Shown: positions 1-10,968, numbered from the stretch's first letter. The stretch: 64,000 nt of DNA from Adiantum capillus-veneris (GCA_014529385.2 CM043959.1:15820809-15884808), one strand, 5' to 3'. Made by a program: numbers and translations. Notes: generated by a model not told the origin, from the sequence alone.

Positions 1-900
1 TTAGAAAGATCTAGCAAAATAATTATCGGATCTGAAGTCAGCTTCTCTTTCAAGTGTTTGAACGCTAAAATTTCCTTGGCTGTCCACTTGAAAGTAACTC
101 CTTTTTCCTTGCAGTGCATGGAGTGGAGAAGCAATCTCAGCAAAATTTCGGATGAACCTCCTGTAGTAGGAACATAAGCCTAGAAAGCTTCAAATGTCAT
201 GTACGGACTTCAAGTCTGGCCATGACCTAATTGCTTCCACTTTAGCGGGATCCATGCGTACCCCATCCTTTGAAACAATATGCCCAAGGAAGCGAATTTC
301 TTGCAAAAAGAACTCACTTTTCTTCGCATTGATGAGTAGCCTATTCTTGCGTAGCTCATTGAAAACTGCGGTCAAGTGATCCCTATGCTCCTCTTCAGAC
401 TTTGAGTAGACAATCATGTCATCAAAGAAGGTACCCACGAAGTTTCTATGTGGTCTAAAAATTATGTCCACATTCTATTAAATGTGGCAGGAGTATTTGT
501 GAGACCAAATGGCATAACAAGAAACTCATAGAGACCAAATGTTGTCCTGAACGCAGTGTTATGGACATCTTCTCGTCTAATGCGTATCTGATGATACCCG
601 CTCTTTAGGTCTATTCTTGTAAACAATGACGCTCCCTCAAGCCGATCAAGAATGTCATCTATCCTCGGTATGGGGAACCTGTTCTTGATAGTATTCTTAT
701 TCAAGGCGCGATAGTCAATGCACATGCGCCATGAACCATCCTTCTTCTGCACTAAGAGTACAGGCGAACAAAAAGGGGATGAACTGGGCTGAATCAGCTC
801 CTTCTCTAAAAGCTCGTTGACCTAACCCATAATCTCTTTCTGCTGGGCTGCACTAACCCTGTATGGTGGTCTATTCGGTGGACTAGAACCTGGCACAAGA
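1..900 (-). pseudogene. gypsy A reverse transcriptase / RNase H start (broken)
   Basis: This would copy element RNA into cDNA. Reading leftward, a PEDHTIDL-PG linker is followed by the RT fingers ([16 protein letters not shown]), the palm motif [10 protein letters not shown], the turn [13 protein letters not shown], and then the catalytic box as FFDDMIVYSKS, where most relatives have YxDD. The thumb GHIVSKDG and the FLGLCSYYRRFI box opening the connection/RNase H region follow. A TAG stop lies near 822. The frame changes at about 470 and again near 190, so there are at least two frameshifts. The reading frame continues off the window edge. RT identity is certain from the motifs; the copy is dead. 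Confidence 0.88.
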
Positions 901-901
901 T

Positions 902-3174
902 CTATAGTATGATCCTCAGGTCTCTCAGAAGGTAACTCCCCTGGCAAGAGTCCGAAAAACAATCACTGAAACCACTCAAAAAAGTTGACTTGTCTTTATC
1001 TAAGGAAGACAAATTAGATACAACTTGAGGTACTTCTTTTGCAAAGATCAAGTACGCAGAAAGATGATTCTTTATTACAGATGAAATAGCAGAAGCAGAA
1101 ACAACTGGAACAGACTCGCCTTTAAGCTTTACATCAAGGACATGAGTCTTTCCTCTATGTACAAGGGTAATCTTTTTGTTGTAAGTATCCACCATAGCAT
1201 GCAACCTGTAACACCATGGGATACGCAGTAACACATCACAGCCCTCAAGTGGCATAATATGAAACTCTTCCGCATCCACATAGCTCTGAATGTGCAGACG
1301 AAGCTTCCCCAAAATGGGAGTAATGGGCTCTGAATGACCTGGGCATGCCAAACCTGCTTCCCCTGTCATACCCATCTCCTCTGCACGAATGCCCAACTTT
1401 GATGCCAATTCTGGTGATATGAAATTTGCACAAGCTCCTGGATCAAAGAAAACTAGCACTGTCTGGTCTCTAACTTTGCCCCAAGCTCTGCACAGCTCCG
1501 TGGCATCTGTGTTTGGCTGGTCTCCAACCAAATCTGGAACAAGTCCTACACTTGGCTTTGGCTTCTTCCCTTTATAGTCTGACTTGTCATCCTTATCCTG
1601 TGACTTCTTCTGTGGACATTTCTTTGCAAAATGTCCTTCCTGTTCACAAATGTAGCATTTCTTGGCCTCCCTAAGAGCTTTCCTTTCTTCAAAAGTTTTG
1701 CCAGAAAAATGCCTTTTTTGCCCTTGTCCTTGTCCGGATGAAGATTTAGACTGCTTCTTGGACGTATCACCTTCTTCAGTGGAGGGCTTCTTTGCGGGAG
1801 GCTCAGAAGGCTTTGCTGCAACATTGCCCTTGGCTGAAAACTGTTTGCCCTGGGACCTTTTCTTGTGGCTATTAAATCCATCGGAATCTCCCTTCGACAG
1901 ATTGCTGGCCACTCTTGCATTCTCTATCAACTGAAACATATTCATGACAGTAGTCTTTGTGCAGTAGTCCCTGATTTTCTTGGGCAATCCGCAACAGTAC
2001 TTCTCAATCTGTTCTGACAATGGCACAAACCTGTAAGAGGTGACTGGCAACAGTGCGGCCCAAAACTGTTTATTGTACTCTTCCAGATTCGCACATTGTT
2101 TAGCATTCAACTCGTGCCATTCTGTCATCACATCCACTTCAAAAGTGTTTGTCAACCATGCAGGCGCAAAAAGCTGTTTGAATTGGACCCACGTTGTTGG
2201 GGCTTGACCCTGGTTCAACAATGTGGTCCACCATTGAAGCGCATTCCCTTTCAAGAAAGTGGCAGCCTTGCGTATCTTTGAAGATTCCGTGAAGTTTCCT
2301 CCGGCATAAGCTGCATCGAACTGCTGTATGAAGGTCAAAGCCTTCAATTGATCCTCAGTTCCTCTGAAAGTTTCAAACTTCACTCCCTGCCCACCTTCCT
2401 TTTAATCCTTAAGCTGACTCAAAGGAGCCACATTATCATAAGCAGGTGCCTGTAACAGTGGTGCTCCATGAGTGTTCATTCCAGCACTCGCATCAACTGT
2501 TTTACCTGTCATATCTGCATTTGGTACGTATGGCTGCGAAAATCCAGCCATACCAAATTGTGTTCCAGGCACTCGAAACTGGCCGTAGGCACCCTGGAAA
2601 CCTGGTTGGACACCCATGTTCGCGTACATGGGGTTACCCATGCCTGTTTGCATTGTCCCGAACACATTCCCTGGCATATAACCTGTGGAAGGTCCAGCCA
2701 TAGCTTGAAACACTGAACCACCTCCAAAATATCCAGGATAAGTATTAGGTAATGGAAGGGTCTTACATATAGCGTGTTCATTACTCCCTTGACCATTCAG
2801 AAACGGTTCCTGTTCAGCTAAAGCAAGCTGCTTTGGATCATTGGACACCGCTAGTTGCTCAACCACATGGGTTTTCCCTCGAGCATCACGAGTCCTCTGC
2901 GCATTGGAAATCTTCTTTTCTTGCAATGGCTCAGTCATGCCCTGTGTAGGAGGCTGAAAACCCTGTGTCGGAGCCTGTAAGAACTCCTGCATCCTTGGGT
3001 TGTTAGCCAACTGCTGAAACATGTCCATGCAGCAACGTAGTTAAGTTCAAACAACCTGTCCTCTTCTTGAAGAGTTGAAGGAACTATCTCCGTGCCATGT
3101 GAGGAAGATCCCTCTTTAGGTACTTGGTCTCTCTTCTCTGCCATAACGACAAGCTCTGTGTTGCTTTCACCCAC
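902..3174 (-). pseudogene. gypsy A gag-protease (broken)
   Basis: Gag would package element RNA and the protease would mature it. The first segment starts at 3174 and loses frame near 3030. The next frame opens with a proline/glutamine/glycine-rich stretch (3028-2402), meets an in-frame TAA at 2402-2404 and continues in the same frame to 902. This second part contains a Retrotrans_gag core (FIQQFDAAYAGGNF, then WVQFKQLFAPAWL), a lysine/serine-rich linker, one CX2CX4HX4C zinc knuckle (CYICEQEGHFAKKC, near 1625) and a retropepsin-like domain. The catalytic triplet, normally DSG or DTG, reads DPG near 1436. A downstream IPW..RLHAMVD segment is typical of plant gypsy proteases. The stop, the frameshift and the altered active site all argue for a dead copy. 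Confidence 0.88.
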
Positions 3175-3229
3175 AACAATCCACGCTGCACTTTTTGAAG
3201 AAAAAGTGACTATCCCGTCGATGGAACCA

Positions 3230-3950
3230 TGTAACCGGCCTGTACAACGTAGAGGGCGGTACTATTTCAATTACCTGTTAACTTTACACAGAGCACTGAG
3301 AAGGGAAGAGGACACAGATGCATCCAGCGACCAGAATGTCACTGCGCACACGAGACCGACACCCTGTAGGCCCCAAAGACTGGCGCCCCTTTCGGTATTT
3401 CTTTATTCAAATTAAGGTAGACGATCCGACCACTTCGCACAAGCTTTCACAAAGCTGTCCAAACCCGGCAAGGGCTGAAAACGCAGGTTTTCGACCTGAT
3501 TTTGGTAGCATAACGGCGCAAAAACCCCTGCAGGTCAAAAGCACCTGTCTAGGACGGATTCCCTCGCTATCTGGAAGGTTTCTGGTGAGCTGTCACAGAA
3601 ATTCAGCGGGCTGTAATTCCCTGTTTTTCAGTGCCGGGTGCCCAAAAGCCTGTACACGCATCCCAAGGCTCTCACGAGGCTCCCCCGGTGTTCCCTTGCA
3701 ATTTAGGTGCGAAACCCTAAACCTGCAGAAAAACACAGTTGGCTGTAATTCGCTGTTTCGGATCGTTTTAAGCAGAGCGAACACACCTACGCGTGTCCCA
3801 AGGGCTCCCGCACGCAATGGGACAGTTCCCCTGTGAATTGGACGAGTTTTCACGCGAGAGAACTCTCCGAACTCGCAATCTTTCGCGATGGAACTGTGCG
3901 TACCTGTAGGGGATTAGCAATTAGCTAATCCGGTTCCTGTTCAGAAGGCT
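3230..3950 (-). mobile_element. LTR-like region of gypsy A (5' side, minus strand)
   Basis: On the minus strand this region ends in GGTTACA at 3230, just upstream of gag, followed by TGGTTCCATCG where a primer site is expected. It holds the block AATAAAGAAATACCG plus AAAGGGGCGCC (3378-3408) that recurs in two other LTRs of the window. It also contains two diverged direct repeats of about 100 bp at roughly 3596-3690 and 3725-3820, both built on GGCTGTAATTCSCTGTTT. The outer boundary could not be set. Confidence 0.5.
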
Positions 3951-3999
3951 CTTGCCTTGGCAAACACGCATAAACCCCCAGAATTGTACATGTTCATCT

Positions 4000-4418
4000 G
4001 AATAGCCCAACTAGTGGGGCATTACCATATGTGCCAAAGGGTAATTGCTTTATTCTCCACTTGGCTTAAGAAAGAGAGAGAGAGAGAGCTCCTTTGCTTT
4101 ATTTTTGAAAGCTTTTGATTCGACCAGCTTTTGGGCTTTACTTTTAACATCCCTTGTAATCTTTAAATAAGTGGGTAGGCCTCTCACAACTCAAAGCATT
4201 TGGACACAGAGTCTGAGAGTGAGCGCCTGCCTGCACTCTTGTACTTTGAACTCAGATTAATACAAAAAGACATACCGAAAGGGGCGCTAGTCCTAGGGCC
4301 AATATCTTTAGGCACGGAACTGCGCCGGGCCAGTGTCGAATCAATTGTGAACTGTTTTGAAGTGATTATTTGTGTTGTCGCGGTAGATTCTCGACTTGGA
4401 GTGTCCAAGTCTGTTACA
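4000..4418 (+). mobile_element. 5' LTR (partial) of gypsy B
   Basis: The region ends in CTGTTACA at 4418, immediately before a canonical primer binding site. It contains a short GA run (about 4072-4088), an AT-rich TTTAAATAAG promoter-like stretch near 4157 and the shared block ATACCGAAAGGGGCGC at 4272-4287. Its 5' limit is not visible, because the start of this element's own 3' LTR at 5266 has no match here. The LTR is therefore probably truncated. Confidence 0.6.
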
Positions 4419-4419
4419 A

Positions 4420-4431
4420 TGGTATCAGAGC
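4420..4431 (+). other. Primer binding site, tRNA-iMet type
   Basis: TGGTATCAGAGC, complementary to the 3' end of plant initiator tRNA-Met, lies one base after the LTR end CTGTTACA. It marks the start of the internal region of gypsy B and fixes its orientation as plus. Confidence 0.85.
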
Positions 4432-4439
4432 ACGACCGA

Positions 4440-5230
4440 TTTCTCTGTACGGGAATCATCAAGAAAGATGAACACACAGAGATTTACAATCAGTTGGCTT
4501 TTGATGTTTTAAAGTCATATGTGCATGATCGGCAGTCTCATTGGGAGCTCTATCTCCCATGGGTTCAGGCTATTTTGAATGACTCTTTTTCCTCTGCCAT
4601 TGGGCGAACTCCGTATGAGGCAGCTTTTGGCCATCCGTTCTAGTCACTTTTGACTTGCTCGGTCAGTCAAATGCCTGAAGCCAATGCTGAAAGTCAGTCA
4701 TTGGATGAGATTTCTGCGAGTGTGAAGCTTCGGCTAAGCAAGGCTCAAGAATCTTATTCACGGCAGGCTAATAAGCATTGTCAGGATGTTTTGATTAAGG
4801 AAGGGAATTGGGTGTATTTAAGAATCATGAAGCAACGGCTTAAGCACGTTCGAAAGAAGTGTCCCAATTTGTCTTTTTGAATGTATGGTCCATTTCCTGT
4901 CATTAAGAAGATAAATGAGGTTTCAATGAAATTGCAATTGCCTAACTCATGGTCAATGCACAACGTTTTTCATGTTTCTTGGTTGAAAGTGTTTCAAGGA
5001 ACACCTCAAAGGACATTTCGGAAGAAGAGGAACCGGAGATCATTGATGAAGCAGAATTCATGGAGCCGGAGCAAGTGTTGTTACATCGGTTTCGCCGTGG
5101 TTCAAAGAAGCAAGTACGACAATACTTTTTGAAGTTCAAGGAACGAGGAACCCACGAAGCAGTGTGGGTAGATGAAGAGTTTTTCAACGATTATCTCGAG
5201 ATGTTGGCCGCCTACAAGGAAGACATGTAG
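4440..5230 (+). pseudogene. gypsy B integrase C-terminal part and chromodomain
   Basis: Only the 3' end of pol remains. The integrase core tail (LPWVQAILNDSFSSAIG, then TPYEAAFGHPF) is followed by the GPFPVIKKI..MKLQLP..MHNVFHVSWLK module and a chromodomain (EPEQVLLHRFRRGSKKQ, YFLKFKERG, AVWVDEEFF). Chromodomain integrases place chromoviruses in heterochromatin. A TAG lies at 4641-4643 and a TGA at 4878-4880, in the same frame. A frameshift near 4995 separates the SH3-like part from the chromodomain, which ends at a TAG at 5228-5230. Gag, protease, RT and RNase H are absent: the primer site is joined almost directly to integrase, so this is an internally deleted derivative. Confidence 0.85.
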
Positions 5231-5252
5231 ATCGGTACCAGTACCTCACTTT

Positions 5253-5423
5253 AAAAAGGAGGGGATGTCACGTGACACAATTAACCCTATGTGTACGTGG
5301 ACAAGCTACTTCATGACAAGGGTTGAGTTCAGTCCAGTCAGTCTAGCTTAGGAAGTGCTCTGGCACTTTTGTGAGTCTGTTCGCAGACCGTGCATGCCCA
5401 GGCACTTAGAGTAAATGCATATC
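5253..5423 (+). mobile_element. Polypurine tract and 3' LTR start of gypsy B
   Basis: AAAAAGGAGGGGA (5253-5265) is a polypurine tract just after the chromodomain stop. The LTR opens at 5266 with TGTCACGTGACA, a perfect 12-bp palindrome. The LTR is cut short near 5423, where an oppositely oriented primer-site remnant begins. Confidence 0.7.
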
Positions 5424-5435
5424 CTCTGATACCAA
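5424..5435 (-). other. Variant primer binding site (minus strand)
   Basis: On the minus strand this reads TGGTATCAGAGG, one base different from the tRNA-iMet-type site. It lies one base from the LTR-type end CTTACA at 5437. It belongs to the left arm of the LTR palindrome. Confidence 0.65.
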
Positions 5436-5436
5436 T

Positions 5437-5893
5437 GTAAGGTGCAGTGGAAGTGAGTGTTGAACTTTGCTCAAGTTGAGTGCTTCGAACTGTGCTCAAG
5501 GTTCCTTTTACTTATGGAAGGGAGAGCCTTTCGTTTTTTTAGTGAGAGAGTGCAATGAACAAAACAAAATGGTGAACATTGTGAATGAAGGTGCATGAGA
5601 CTCGGCAAGTCCAAGCATTGTAGATATTTGTGCAATCAATAGTAGACCGCTCTCGCCATAGAGAGTGGGGCCTTTGGAGGAGGGTTTGATAACATTCTGT
5701 GTCGTATTCTTCTCTCTCTATCTCTTAGTCTCATGCATCTTCATTCACAGTGTTCACCATTTTGTTGTGTCCATTGTACTCTCTCACTAAAGGAACGGAA
5801 GGCTCTTCCTTCCATAAGTAAAAGGAACCTTGAGCATAGTTCGGAGCACTCATCTTGAGCAAAGTTCAACATTCACTTCCGCTGCACCTTACA
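5437..5893. repeat. Head-to-head LTR palindrome
   Basis: The left arm (5437-5602) and right arm (5727-5893) are inverted copies of about 166 bp, near 88% identical, around a 124-bp loop. Each arm ends outward in an LTR 3' terminus (CTTACA). Gypsy sequence follows on the right, and the primer-site remnant on the left. Confidence 0.85.
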
Positions 5894-5906
5894 TCGTGGT
5901 TGATTA

Positions 5907-7240
5907 TTGGGCAAGAAAGAAATATTTGAAAAGTGTTATAAGGGTAGAGATATCATCCTCGATGTAAAGTTGAAGGGTGAGTCCATCCCGCTTACATTGG
6001 CTTCGGCTATTTCGAAAGTAATGAAATCGAGTCTTTTTGTTCACTCGATCTTTATGAGAGATTTGGAAGAGGATAATAATTCAAATTTATCAGATTTAAG
6101 AGTCGAAACGCCAAGAAGTTTTTCAAGCTCAAGCCGATTGTTTCTTTGAGGGTTTGCCTGAGGAGCTACCTCTTGAGAGACGTGAGGATCATGTGATTGA
6201 TTTGATACCTGGAAATATGGAGTGAGCAAAGCCCAAAATGAGGAAATAATGGCCAAGTGAAAGGACTTTTAGAAAAGGGTCTAATTTAACCAAGTACTTC
6301 ATCTTTTTGTTCACTAGTGCTTCTTGTTTTGAAGAAAGATGGATCTTGGAGAATGTGCATTGACTACAGGGCTCTCAACAACCACTATCAAGAAAGATTT
6401 CCAATATCTAGGATTGATGATACACTTGATAGACTACAGGATTCTTCGTGCTTCAACATAATCGATTTGAAAGTGGCTATTCTTAGATCAAGATCGCTCT
6501 TGGAGATGTATACAAGACCGCATTTAGGACATCCTTCGGATTGTACGAGTATTTGGTGATGCCATTCGTCTCACAAATGCGCTTGCAACGTTCAACAAGA
6601 CGATTTTCAGAGAGAGCATAGGTAGTTTGTGACCACTTTCTTTGAGGACATCATCGTACCCTCCAAGAATGAAGAGGACCACATGAATCATTTACTTGAG
6701 GGACTATGGAAACAAAGGTTGGTCATCAACAGGTAGAAAAGTGAGTTCTTCTTGCCAGAGATACACTTTTTGTGGCATTTTGTCTGAGCATTCAGAACTA
6801 AAGAATGTGCATGAAGTTCAAAGCTTTTTGGGTATGTGCTCGTATTATCGACGGTTTATTAGATTGTTTGGGGAGATTGCCTTGCCTTTGTATACCCCGA
6901 CTCAAAAGGGTGTTCCATTCACGTGGGGACCTTTATAGATTGCAACGTTTTTGAAGCTCAAGGAAAAGTTGACGATTGGTCCCGTTTTGGTTTTGCCAAA
7001 TTTACAGAAACAGTTTGAGGTTTATTGTGATGCTCGTGGTAGCAGTCTGGGTGCGGTCTGGGCCATGTCATAGCTTATGAGAGTTGTATGTCCTCTAGAC
7101 CTAAGAGGGTTGCATAGATTTATGACGAGTACCTTTTAGCAATGATACATGCTCTTACTCAATGGAGACATTACCTACTTAAAGCAGATTTCATAGTGTT
7201 TACTGATTCTCGGAGTTTGAGTATCTCTGTCACAAGTAGG
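5907..7240 (+). pseudogene. gypsy C pol remnant (protease tail, RT, RNase H)
   Basis: This is a heavily decayed relative of element A. It begins in the protease tail (DVKLKGESIPLTLASAIS). RT follows from about 6317 ([31 protein letters not shown]) but breaks near 6470, where the DLKSGYHQI motif is lost. The FLGMCSYYRRFIRLFGEIA box is near 6815, and RNase H remnants (YCDARGSSLGAV; FTDSRSLS) run to about 7240. Several frameshifts and stops are present. The order PR-RT-RH is preserved, so it is an old co-linear copy rather than shuffled pieces. No 3' LTR of its own was identified. Confidence 0.82.
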
Positions 7241-7480
7241 TGATGCGGCACTGTAAAGGGTTAGGGTTTATTAACCTAACCTTGACCAACTTATAGGTCA
7301 TGGTTGAGTGACCTAAACTCTATTTGAAAGTGGCGCGAATCTGAAGACCTAGTGGATTGGCTCAAAAAACACGGAAGCTATTGCTGACGTGACACCTGTA
7401 GTACGACAAGCCCACAAACCGTGGAAAGTGTTGACGTGGCATCCGTTTTGTAGACAGGCAGTTTGCGCAAGCTTCTGGAG
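7241..7480. other. No recognisable feature
   Basis: AT-balanced sequence between two pol remnants. No coding signal or repeat was recognised. Confidence 0.5.
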
Positions 7481-7885
7481 TCAGTAGCTTTTGGGAGCAA
7501 ATTCTTTATAAATCTGATGCTTTTGGTGTAATGGCCATTCTGAAATAGCTTGAATCTTTAAGATTCGATCCATCATTCGATTGAAAGTTGCTTGAGCATT
7601 AGTAAGGCCAAAAGTCGTTACTAAAAACTCGTTCAATCCCAAGCTTGTACGGAACGCAGTCTTATGTATGTCTTCTGGAGCAATTCGAATCTGATGGTAG
7701 CTGCTCTTGAGATCTATATGGCTGAAAATTTGTGTTCCTTGTAGCTCGTCTAAGATATCATCCATTTGAGGGATCGGAAACCTATTCTTAATCGTAGTCT
7801 TGTTTAGAGAACGATAATCGATGCACATTCGAAAAGTGCCGTCTTTCTTATGAACAAACAAAACTGGTGAACAATCAGGAGAAGG
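7481..7885 (-). pseudogene. gypsy D reverse transcriptase fragment
   Basis: An isolated RT fragment on the minus strand: [55 protein letters not shown] and [19 protein letters not shown], then it ends before the YxDD box. The catalytic region and everything downstream are missing. It differs from A and C ([14 protein letters not shown]), so it comes from a separate family. It is antisense to its neighbours and abuts the end of element E. Confidence 0.82.
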
Positions 7886-8018
7886 AGCCTTCTCTTGTTA
7901 CGGGCTTGGACACTCCAAGCGAGTACACTCTGGTGCATGCATGGATAGAGTCAATGTCTACTGAGCTCTTAGCTCGTTTTTGTCTTCTGTCTGTTTTGCA
8001 GACGTAATGGAGGGCGAT

Positions 8019-8035
8019 CTTTGAAGAGGAGGGTA
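8019..8035 (+). other. Polypurine tract of element E
   Basis: A purine-rich GAAGAGGAGGG stretch ends just before the LTR start TGTCACAAG at 8036. It primes plus-strand synthesis in LTR elements and gives E its plus orientation. Confidence 0.6.
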
Positions 8036-8304
8036 TGTCACAAGTGTGATGACGTGGCATGATTCTCAAGTGGACATTGTGAATTAAATGGACATTGAAG
8101 TAAAGAGGCCAGACAAGAGCTAGCAACATTAAAAACCTTACGCAAAGTGATGATGTGGCATCTCAGTGCAAATCGCGCTGCTTAACTCTAATAGCCACGT
8201 CGCAGGCTATACAAACGTTTGCGAGCAGGTTTTGACGCTAACTTTCGGGCCTCCGTTTTTAGCGACCGAAAAGGAAAGTTGGGGTGCCCTTTATGGGTCC
8301 CATG
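8036..8304 (+). mobile_element. 3' LTR of element E, first part
   Basis: Starts TGTCACAAG after the polypurine tract. It is interrupted at 8304 by solo LTR F and resumes at 16459. The two parts together make about 554 bp. Confidence 0.65.
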
Positions 8305-8970
8305 TGTTGCTAAATTGGCTTTATATGACAAGAAAATAATTCTAATGAATTATTGGATTTATAAGTGAAGGTTTTCCTCACTTGGAACACCAGGAAAAAT
8401 AATTCTAAATGAATTATTGGAATTTTAAGTGAGAGGGTTTTTCTCACTGGGGACATCTGAGTACAGAGTATTCCTAGTGCGACATTCAGAGTAATGACAA
8501 GAGCACTGTGAAAAGGAATATTTGTAAGGCCACCAGGAACGGGTACTTTTGATGCGTCACATTGCATGGGTGACGGGGAGCATCGAGAAGAAGTATCCGA
8601 CCATCTCGGAACGGACATCTCTGATGCGTCATAGAATGGGTGACATACAGCATCGCGAAGGAGATTATACCGTAAGTTTGGTAGGAAAGGACTAGGCGGT
8701 TAGCGATCCGCCGCGATCTCTATGCGGGTAGCCTCTGCTCAACTATTCGTGCCGTGGCCAGAGCGAGCTATAAAAGCATCACATGCCCTCACTAGAGGAA
8801 AGGAGTTGCCAGCACCAGCAAGAGGAGACTCTACCGCCAGAAGACGCAAGAGATCGCGAGACTACGAAGTACGGAGGTTGCTTTTCCCGCACAAAGAGCG
8901 AGAGGTATCAATTGTGGATTCGCCATACGAATTGTTGTTCCGTGTTTGTGTGTGCTTGCAGGTGTACTTT
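8305..8970 (+). mobile_element. Solo LTR F, left part
   Basis: Starts TGTTGCTAAATTGGC, the same terminus as the LTRs of element G. The 5-bp target duplication CCATG lies at 8300-8304 and again at 16454-16458. A TATA box sits at 8768-8776. This half stops at 8970, inside TGCAGGTGTACTT, where G is inserted. Its middle is clearly diverged from the G LTRs. Confidence 0.88.
8768..8776 (+). promoter_or_regulatory. TATA box of solo LTR F
   Basis: CTATAAAAG lies in a stretch conserved with both LTRs of G (CATCACATGCCCTCAC follows in all three). It is the likely LTR promoter, plus strand. Confidence 0.6.
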
Positions 8971-10968
8971 TGTCACAAACGGGAGCGCATAGCAATATAA
9001 AATATACTCGGATAAATAAAATTTATCACTTAATATTGAAGCCAGAGGATATAGAGAGAAATAGATAGAGAGAGAGAGATAAAGTGAGAAGATCGACACA
9101 GTACTGGGGACCAGAAGATGGGCTGGTCCCTCCCTGTAATAGTATCTTTATTACTGAGGAGAAGTCTATACAAGCACTTGAACCGAACGTGTTACCACGT
9201 TCGTTCTAGAATAAGACTTGATGGTTCCCGGAAGCCTCAGCTTCCGATTCCTGGGGCAAAACCCTATTCCAAGGAACTTCCGTTCCTTATTCCAATTCCT
9301 CGAGAATCAAGGTTCTTGCCTCTGGATCTCACCTTCCAGACTCAGGGCATGACATCCCTGCAACGCTCTTTTAGAACTCTATTTCCAGAGTCCTCTTCCC
9401 GTAGAACAACTCTACTTTCCCGGACACGAAGTCCTTACCTGGGAATCCCAACTTCCGGATCGCAACTTGAGAGACTACCTCTCTCCGATCTCTGGATCTA
9501 CTTCCCAAACTCGGGTACGAAACCCCTGGGCTGATCTGGCTCTAGTTCCTCAGAGCGCTTTTCTCCTGCAGAGGCTCATACTTTCCTATGCTCCTACTCC
9601 CTTACTAAGAGGAAGTACACCTGCAAACAAATACTCAGAGTTCATAACATGAAAATCGTTACCTTCAAAGTCTCGATGCTCAAAACCCAACTCCGTTCTC
9701 GAAAAGCAATTCCTCGGAAGAGATCTCTCCATAGAAAATCCTGTCTTCCAATCCTACACACAAAAGAGGTGTGTTCTGCGGTTCCTTCTCATAAATCAGC
9801 CCCATCTACGACGTTTAGGGGCTGAAATCAGAGAAAAAAAACAGCAGCTTGTCGCGATGGAAACACGCTCCGTAGGCACTTATTCGCGAGGGAACTCGCG
9901 CACTGGGTCTTGGCGACATCTGGTACACTTGGGGCAGCCATGGGCATCACCTGCAACGTCTTCTTTACGGCTGAAATTTGCAGCAGCATCTCCTCCTTGC
10001 AAAGATTGGTCCTCCCCTCTGAGTGAGGGCATGTGATGCTTTTATAGCTCCTAGCCACGGGCACGAAAAGCGGCTCGCGTAGAGATCGCGGCCGGGTTTC
10101 TTTTTTTATTTTATTTTTCAATTTTTTTTTTCGATGTTCTGCCAAAAAAAGAGAAAGAGAAAACGCTGGCTGATTTGTTGCCTTATTTATCAGATGGCTG
10201 CCCACTTATTAAGTGGGCGATCGGCGTATTTTAAAAATAGTCTGAACCTGTCCTAAAACTCAATAAAACCTTATAAGTTAAAAACAATGCTTTCACAGCA
10301 CTTCCCAGGCGTCCCTGGATACAATCACACGCACAATTGCAATGCAGACATAGACTTCCTCGCGAGAAAGCATCTGCTTTCCCGAAAGGCAATCCCGCTT
10401 TCTCAAAAAGCATCTGTTTTTCCTCAAAGTTTCCTCTGAACCCATCTTCATTCAAGTGCTTGCTTTTTCCTTGTGCACAATTCTAACACAGTTCGGAATT
10501 TCCTCCCGACTATGGATATTCCCTTTCCGATGCACCCATCACCCACCTTGTGACGCATTAGGAATACCCATCACCTAGTCCTTTCCTACCGAACTTACGG
10601 TACAATCTCCTTCACGATGCTCTATGTCACCCATCCTATGACACATCAGAGATGTCCGTTCCCGGATGGTCGGATACTTCTTTCCGATGCTCCTTGTCAC
10701 CCATCCGATGTGACGCATCAGAAGTACCCGTTCCTGGTGGCATTACAGATATTCCCGTTCTCAGTGTTCCCGTCATTACTTTAAATGACGCACTAGGAAT
10801 ACTCTGTACTCGGATGTCTCCAATGAGAAAAGCCCTCTCACTTAAAATTCCAATAATTCATTTAGAATTATTTTTCCTTGGTGTTCCAAGCGAGAAAACC
10901 CTCTCACTTATAAATCCAATAATTCATCTAGAATTATTTTTCTGTAAGATAAAACCAATTTAGCAACA
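8971..10968 (-). mobile_element. 3' LTR of element G (left copy)
   Basis: 1998 bp. On the minus strand it starts TGTTGCTAAATTGG (at 10968) and ends TTTGTGACA (at 8971). It is very similar to 13930-15822 along most of its length. The right copy lacks short segments of this one, for example around 10507-10530 and 10622-10690, which accounts for the length difference. Confidence 0.9.
10039..10047 (-). promoter_or_regulatory. TATA box in left LTR of G
   Basis: CTATAAAAG on the minus strand, with the same neighbouring CATCACATGCCCTCAC as in F. Confidence 0.55.

Larger units (their letters stand above)
1..3950 (-). mobile_element. Ty3/gypsy element A, degenerate, runs off window start
   Basis: Gag, protease, reverse transcriptase and the start of RNase H lie in order on the minus strand, with LTR-like sequence upstream at about 3230-3950. 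The order PR-RT-RH and the RT motifs identify Ty3/gypsy. The 3' part of the element, including integrase and 3' LTR, lies beyond base 1. Gag and pol sit in at least four successive frames with in-frame stops, so the copy cannot encode a working polyprotein. The right-hand LTR boundary is uncertain. Confidence 0.85.

Noticed and set aside
3318-3836. 172-codon open frame (plus)
   Set aside because: It lies in the LTR of element A, antisense, with no motif. Its apparent internal repetition comes from the two diverged direct repeats in the LTR.
9828-10205. Basic 125-codon frame, repeated at 14772-15161
   Set aside because: It occurs in both LTRs of G because the LTRs are copies. It spans the promoter and has no domain, so a protein is not supported.
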